This document shows positions 60,629 through 64,000 of a DNA stretch of 64,000 nt, in pieces. Location: NCBI GenBank assembly GCA_001792895.1, contig MARA01000010.1:1178001-1242000 (forward strand). The letters are read 5' to 3'. This DNA comes from Lentinus brumalis (lineage: Eukaryota; Basidiomycota; Agaricomycetes; Polyporales; Polyporaceae). The notes beneath the pieces were generated by a model. That model was not told where the DNA came from, did not search any database, and saw only the letters and a list, made by a program, of their open reading frames with translations. Position 1 is the stretch's first letter. Each line of letters begins with the position of its first letter. The translations under genes and the position numbers were made by a program.

Positions 60629-63600
60629 CTAGTGGGTCAATGAGAGCTCGCGAACTAAACTGATGGGGGACACTACCTCGTCGTCTAATTGCGTCTCTTC
60701 GATCTGGGTATCGACCTGAGTGTCGCCCCCATCCAGCTGGCTGTCTGTCTGCGTGTCTTCTCCAGCGAGATCATCTGGCTGGCTATCCACCATGACGACG
60801 TCGGTCTGCTGCGTCTCGATCTGCGTATCTGCGGTCGTGGAGTCCTGAGACTCTTCTGCGGGACTGTTTTTCTTCTTGCGGGCAGCGGCGGCAGGAACCT
60901 TCTTGTCCTTCTCGGTAGGCTGGAAGCCGAAGAGAGTGGTCTGTTTGCCACCGTCTTTCTTCTCCTTGCCCTTGCTCTTCTGCGTCGGACCTGTGAGAAG
61001 GAGCGCATCAGTACTAACCAAAAAAGAAGACTCGATGCGACAAACGTTTGCCCTTTTCTGCCTCTGCAGCGTCGACCTTGGCGAAGAAGCTTTCGCTCTT
61101 GTGGAGAGACATGTTCGCGTCGGCAGTACGGGAGAAGGGATTGCGGTTGTTGTTGTTGTCTGCGGCAGGCTTGCGGGCAAATGGATTGCTCCCTGAATAC
61201 GAGTCAGTACGGGACCCGGATGTTACAGATGAGCACCACCCACTGGGAACTGCGACAGGCGGTGGCATCCTCGCTGCAGACGCAGAGTCGCCACCAAACG
61301 CCCGACGCTTCGCCCCGGAATCAACACCAGGGGAACGAATGTCAGGCATCGGCTCGTCATCCGCAGGCCGTTTGCGCTTCCCCTCCGGCGATGCGTGAGA
61401 CGCGTCGTTGTCTTGCGTGCTGTCGGCGTACGACGTGCCGAACACCGTGCTGTCCTCGGTCATCTGGCTTGATGAGATGCCGTTGTTACGCACATCCGGA
61501 GCAGGCATGGCTCGCTCCAATCCCGGTCTGTGCATAGGCGGAGGTGGGCCGAAGTCCTGGAATGGCTTTGGCTTCATGTAGTCCTGTCCGTGTCCACCAG
61601 CCGTAGGGAGACGCATCGCAGGAACGGGGGCGAAATCGCTGTCTATTTGCCGGCGGCGGTCGCGAAGCCCCTCGAGTCGGTCCGAGTCTTCGCGTTCCTC
61701 CTTCAGAGCCTCCATCTTCTCCTTCAAACCGATGAGGTGGTAGAAGTTCGCGATCTTGATGGCTGCGTCGAACGAGGGCGTATGATGCAGCATGCGGGTA
61801 AGGTCGAGGGCGCGTGCGAGACGGTCAGTTTTGCAGGCGTGCTGGATGAGCTGGATGAGCGCCTTGTCCAGCACAAGTTCGCGAGCAGCAAGCGTGTCGG
61901 TGGTGAGCTCTTCGCCCAGTCCGTCCCGGATGATCTCGAGTTGCATGCTTTCTCGGGCGAACTGTTCCTCTAGGGGAGCTTCCTTCGAATCTGTGCGCTT
62001 GAAAGGTAGGCGGATGGGCAGTTCCTGGATGAGAGGTCGAGGGAAGCCAGGATGCTCCTGCCGCCCCTTGAGGATGAGGCACATGAAGTTGTCGCCGACA
62101 ACCCCAACGGGCCAATACGACTCGTCCTTGCCCTCCCGTCGTTCGAGCTTATTTGTATCAAGGACACGCATCCATGTGGCCGACAGCGGTATGCGGAAGC
62201 GAGGCATTACGTTCAAGATACCTGCCGAATCGTAGATAGCTGGTGCCTGCGCGAGAGTTGAGGAATGAGGTGGGGAACGTCCATACACTGACAGGAAGAA
62301 GGCCAACTTACCCCTTCCTCTGTGATCCCGATCCACTTCAGTGTCTGCCGTTTGGCGATCGGCAACGTACTCTGTTGTAGTATGCAGAAGTCGTCAAATT
62401 TGATCAGTCTGCCAGTGAGGTTTTGCGATCCTGTATATCCACATTATAAGCAGTTAGCCAGCAGGTGGCTACGCTATGAAGCTCACCATCCATCGTCGTG
62501 CTACCATCGCGAGTGACGATGAACACCCATTCTGTGCCCGCGACCATCGTCACGTAGTCGCCGGGTAGACTCACACAAGCCCGCTCAATCCCGCTACCAG
62601 TCAGGAACAGCAGCTCGCCCTGGCTAGTGGCCACCACAACGTTACCCTGTCCAGCGATATCTACTTCGCTCTTGTCGCGCATTGACTTGGTGGGTGGAGG
62701 ACCGCCGGCTGCCACTCCCAGTACGCGCGTCCCTGGTGGTAGCTGGTATGTCCACTCAGATTGAGAAGCCCAGGTGCCATATGGCTTGTACACGACATGC
62801 GCCGTGTGCTCTCCTTCCGGCTGGCAGGCGTAAAGCGCTCCGCGTTCGCCTGAACGAAGGGTCGGTTAGGTCAGACGGTGGACGAGTTTGCGGCGTACCT
62901 AGAGAAGCAAGATCGTAGCGGGAATGATCTGTGAAGTGATAACTCTTTCGGGCTGATCTGTCATGGAACTCGACGTTGACAATGTGGTGTGTATCTTGGT
63001 CCGTCACTTCAATGACGCCAATCATATTGTATGCTGCAGTGAACACCCGTCAGAGATCAATCCGAAGTGAAATACTACATACGCACCCAGGTATCGTTTC
63101 TTATTCTCCATAGGAGTCGAGCCAGGCTGGAATGCAGGCTGCGCCTTCGTCACGCTCACTGGTCTGATTATCAGCTGGTATGATGACACCACCGCGTCCG
63201 AGCTCACCCATTTCGCGAATGCCTCCTTCCGCCGCTAGTCGCCTGGCTTCGCCGTCGTCATCATCCAAGGTGCCGACGTCGTCCAGAATCCAGTCATCGT
63301 TGTCCAAATCGATACCAAGGTCCTCTTCGACCTCAGTGTCCTTTGCTTTGCCCATGTCAGCATTGGATCCAATGTGCATATCGTCGTCGAACAGGGTAGG
63401 GGTGCCCTTGCGCTTGACGGGTACTGTGACGGACGAAGTACCTGCAGACAATTTCACCGGATCTGGCGCTGAGGCTGGTATAGGCTCCCGCCAGCGGGTG
63501 AGATCGCCTGTCGTATCAGTCCACACCAGGAGATTCTTTGTGGGCGAAAACGCCATCTGAGTAATCGGCGAGTTGAGTGCGTTTTGGAATCTGGCAACTA

Positions 63601-64000
63601 CACTCAGCGGACTCGTGCCCCACTCTAAAATTCAAACTCACCTGAACAGCATACGCCGATTCTGCGTAGACCAAATGAAAACTCCGGACTTAGCAGCTGC
63701 AGCAAGGTAAACACCATTCTTCGAAAGGGCCAGTGCTGTTATAGCGCCGGAGCATGCATCGTCGGATAGTGTGGACGACTTTGACCAGTCATTCCGCGAA
63801 ATAGTCACGATGTCTGATCTGAGGTCAGCACCTCAGGGAGAAAGCGCATACGACATATGTTTGCTTACCATGTGTGCGGGTGGCGACGAAGAAATATTGG
63901 CCAGAAGTATGCCAGATTGCGGAGCAGTCATGGCCGAACTCCGGTGATCTGTATACCTTTCAACAAGCTGGACGTCCAAAACGTAAATGTAATACTAACT
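60629..64000 (-). CDS. MCL1: Mcl1/Ctf4/AND-1 (WDHD1) replisome scaffold (5' end cut by window edge)
   Basis: Ctf4/Mcl1 trimers link CMG helicase with polymerase alpha. The gene runs on the minus strand from beyond 64000 to a stop at 60629. The WD40 N-terminus is partly outside; inside are [20 protein letters not shown], the acidic linker [17 protein letters not shown], and the SepB/Mcl1 middle domain: [126 protein letters not shown] helical region follows ([20 protein letters not shown]). The disordered C-terminus contains [16 protein letters not shown] and then nine SQ/TQ pairs. The last intron (about 60993-61047) uses a weak gtttgt donor. Confidence 0.9.

Overview
The window is nuclear DNA of a filamentous basidiomycete, most likely an Agaricomycete. 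Coding sequence is GC-rich with a strong G/C bias at third positions. Genes are cut by many introns of about 48-60 nt with GTRNGT donors. The gene content (CDC24, SPO11, Rap1-type Myb protein, TAPT1, THI6, Sur7/PalI, GH63, BTB proteins) is fungal. I support 20 protein-coding genes, one decayed gene, one intron-containing tRNA and two DNA transposon-like elements. Exon maps were read by hand and checked for phase; those given in full sum to a multiple of three unless stated.

Layout: 1-9.6 kb carries CDC6 (minus, cut by the left edge), a small single-pass membrane protein (plus), SPO11 and a BTB protein (both minus), and an RGG/caprin-like RNA-binding protein (plus). 10-22.2 kb is a run of plus-strand genes: a mitochondrial carrier, a large RhoGAP, a 17-exon GH63 enzyme and a lipocalin-like protein. 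22.2-27 kb is a gene-poor block with no gene I can defend. 27-34.5 kb holds CDC24 and a BRCT/triple-Myb Rap1-like gene. 34.6-38 kb is accessory: a frameshifted EthD remnant, tRNA-His with an intron, and a 2.43-kb element with 292-bp terminal inverted repeats and a 6-bp target duplication. 38-49 kb holds a phytanoyl-CoA dioxygenase-like gene convergent with THI6, then a BiP/Kar2-type HSP70 convergent with a multi-TM protein, then a Sur7/PalI protein. 49-53 kb is accessory and contains a 1.92-kb non-autonomous CACTA-type element. 53-64 kb holds a disordered orphan protein, TAPT1 divergent from an mtTFB-like methyltransferase, and an MCL1/CTF4 gene cut by the right edge.

Functionally the core genes cover replication (CDC6, MCL1), meiotic recombination (SPO11), telomere or chromatin (Rap1-like), Rho-family polarity signalling (CDC24 as GEF, RhoGAP), ER folding and membrane (BiP, TAPT1), cell surface (Sur7, signal-peptide membrane protein), mitochondria (carrier, mtTFB) and thiamine synthesis. 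I see no biosynthetic cluster. The unusual material is two transposon-like elements, a decayed gene, three GC-AG introns, very short exons, an atypical ER-retention tail, an SQ/TQ-rich tail on MCL1 and one or two unexplained reading-frame shifts.
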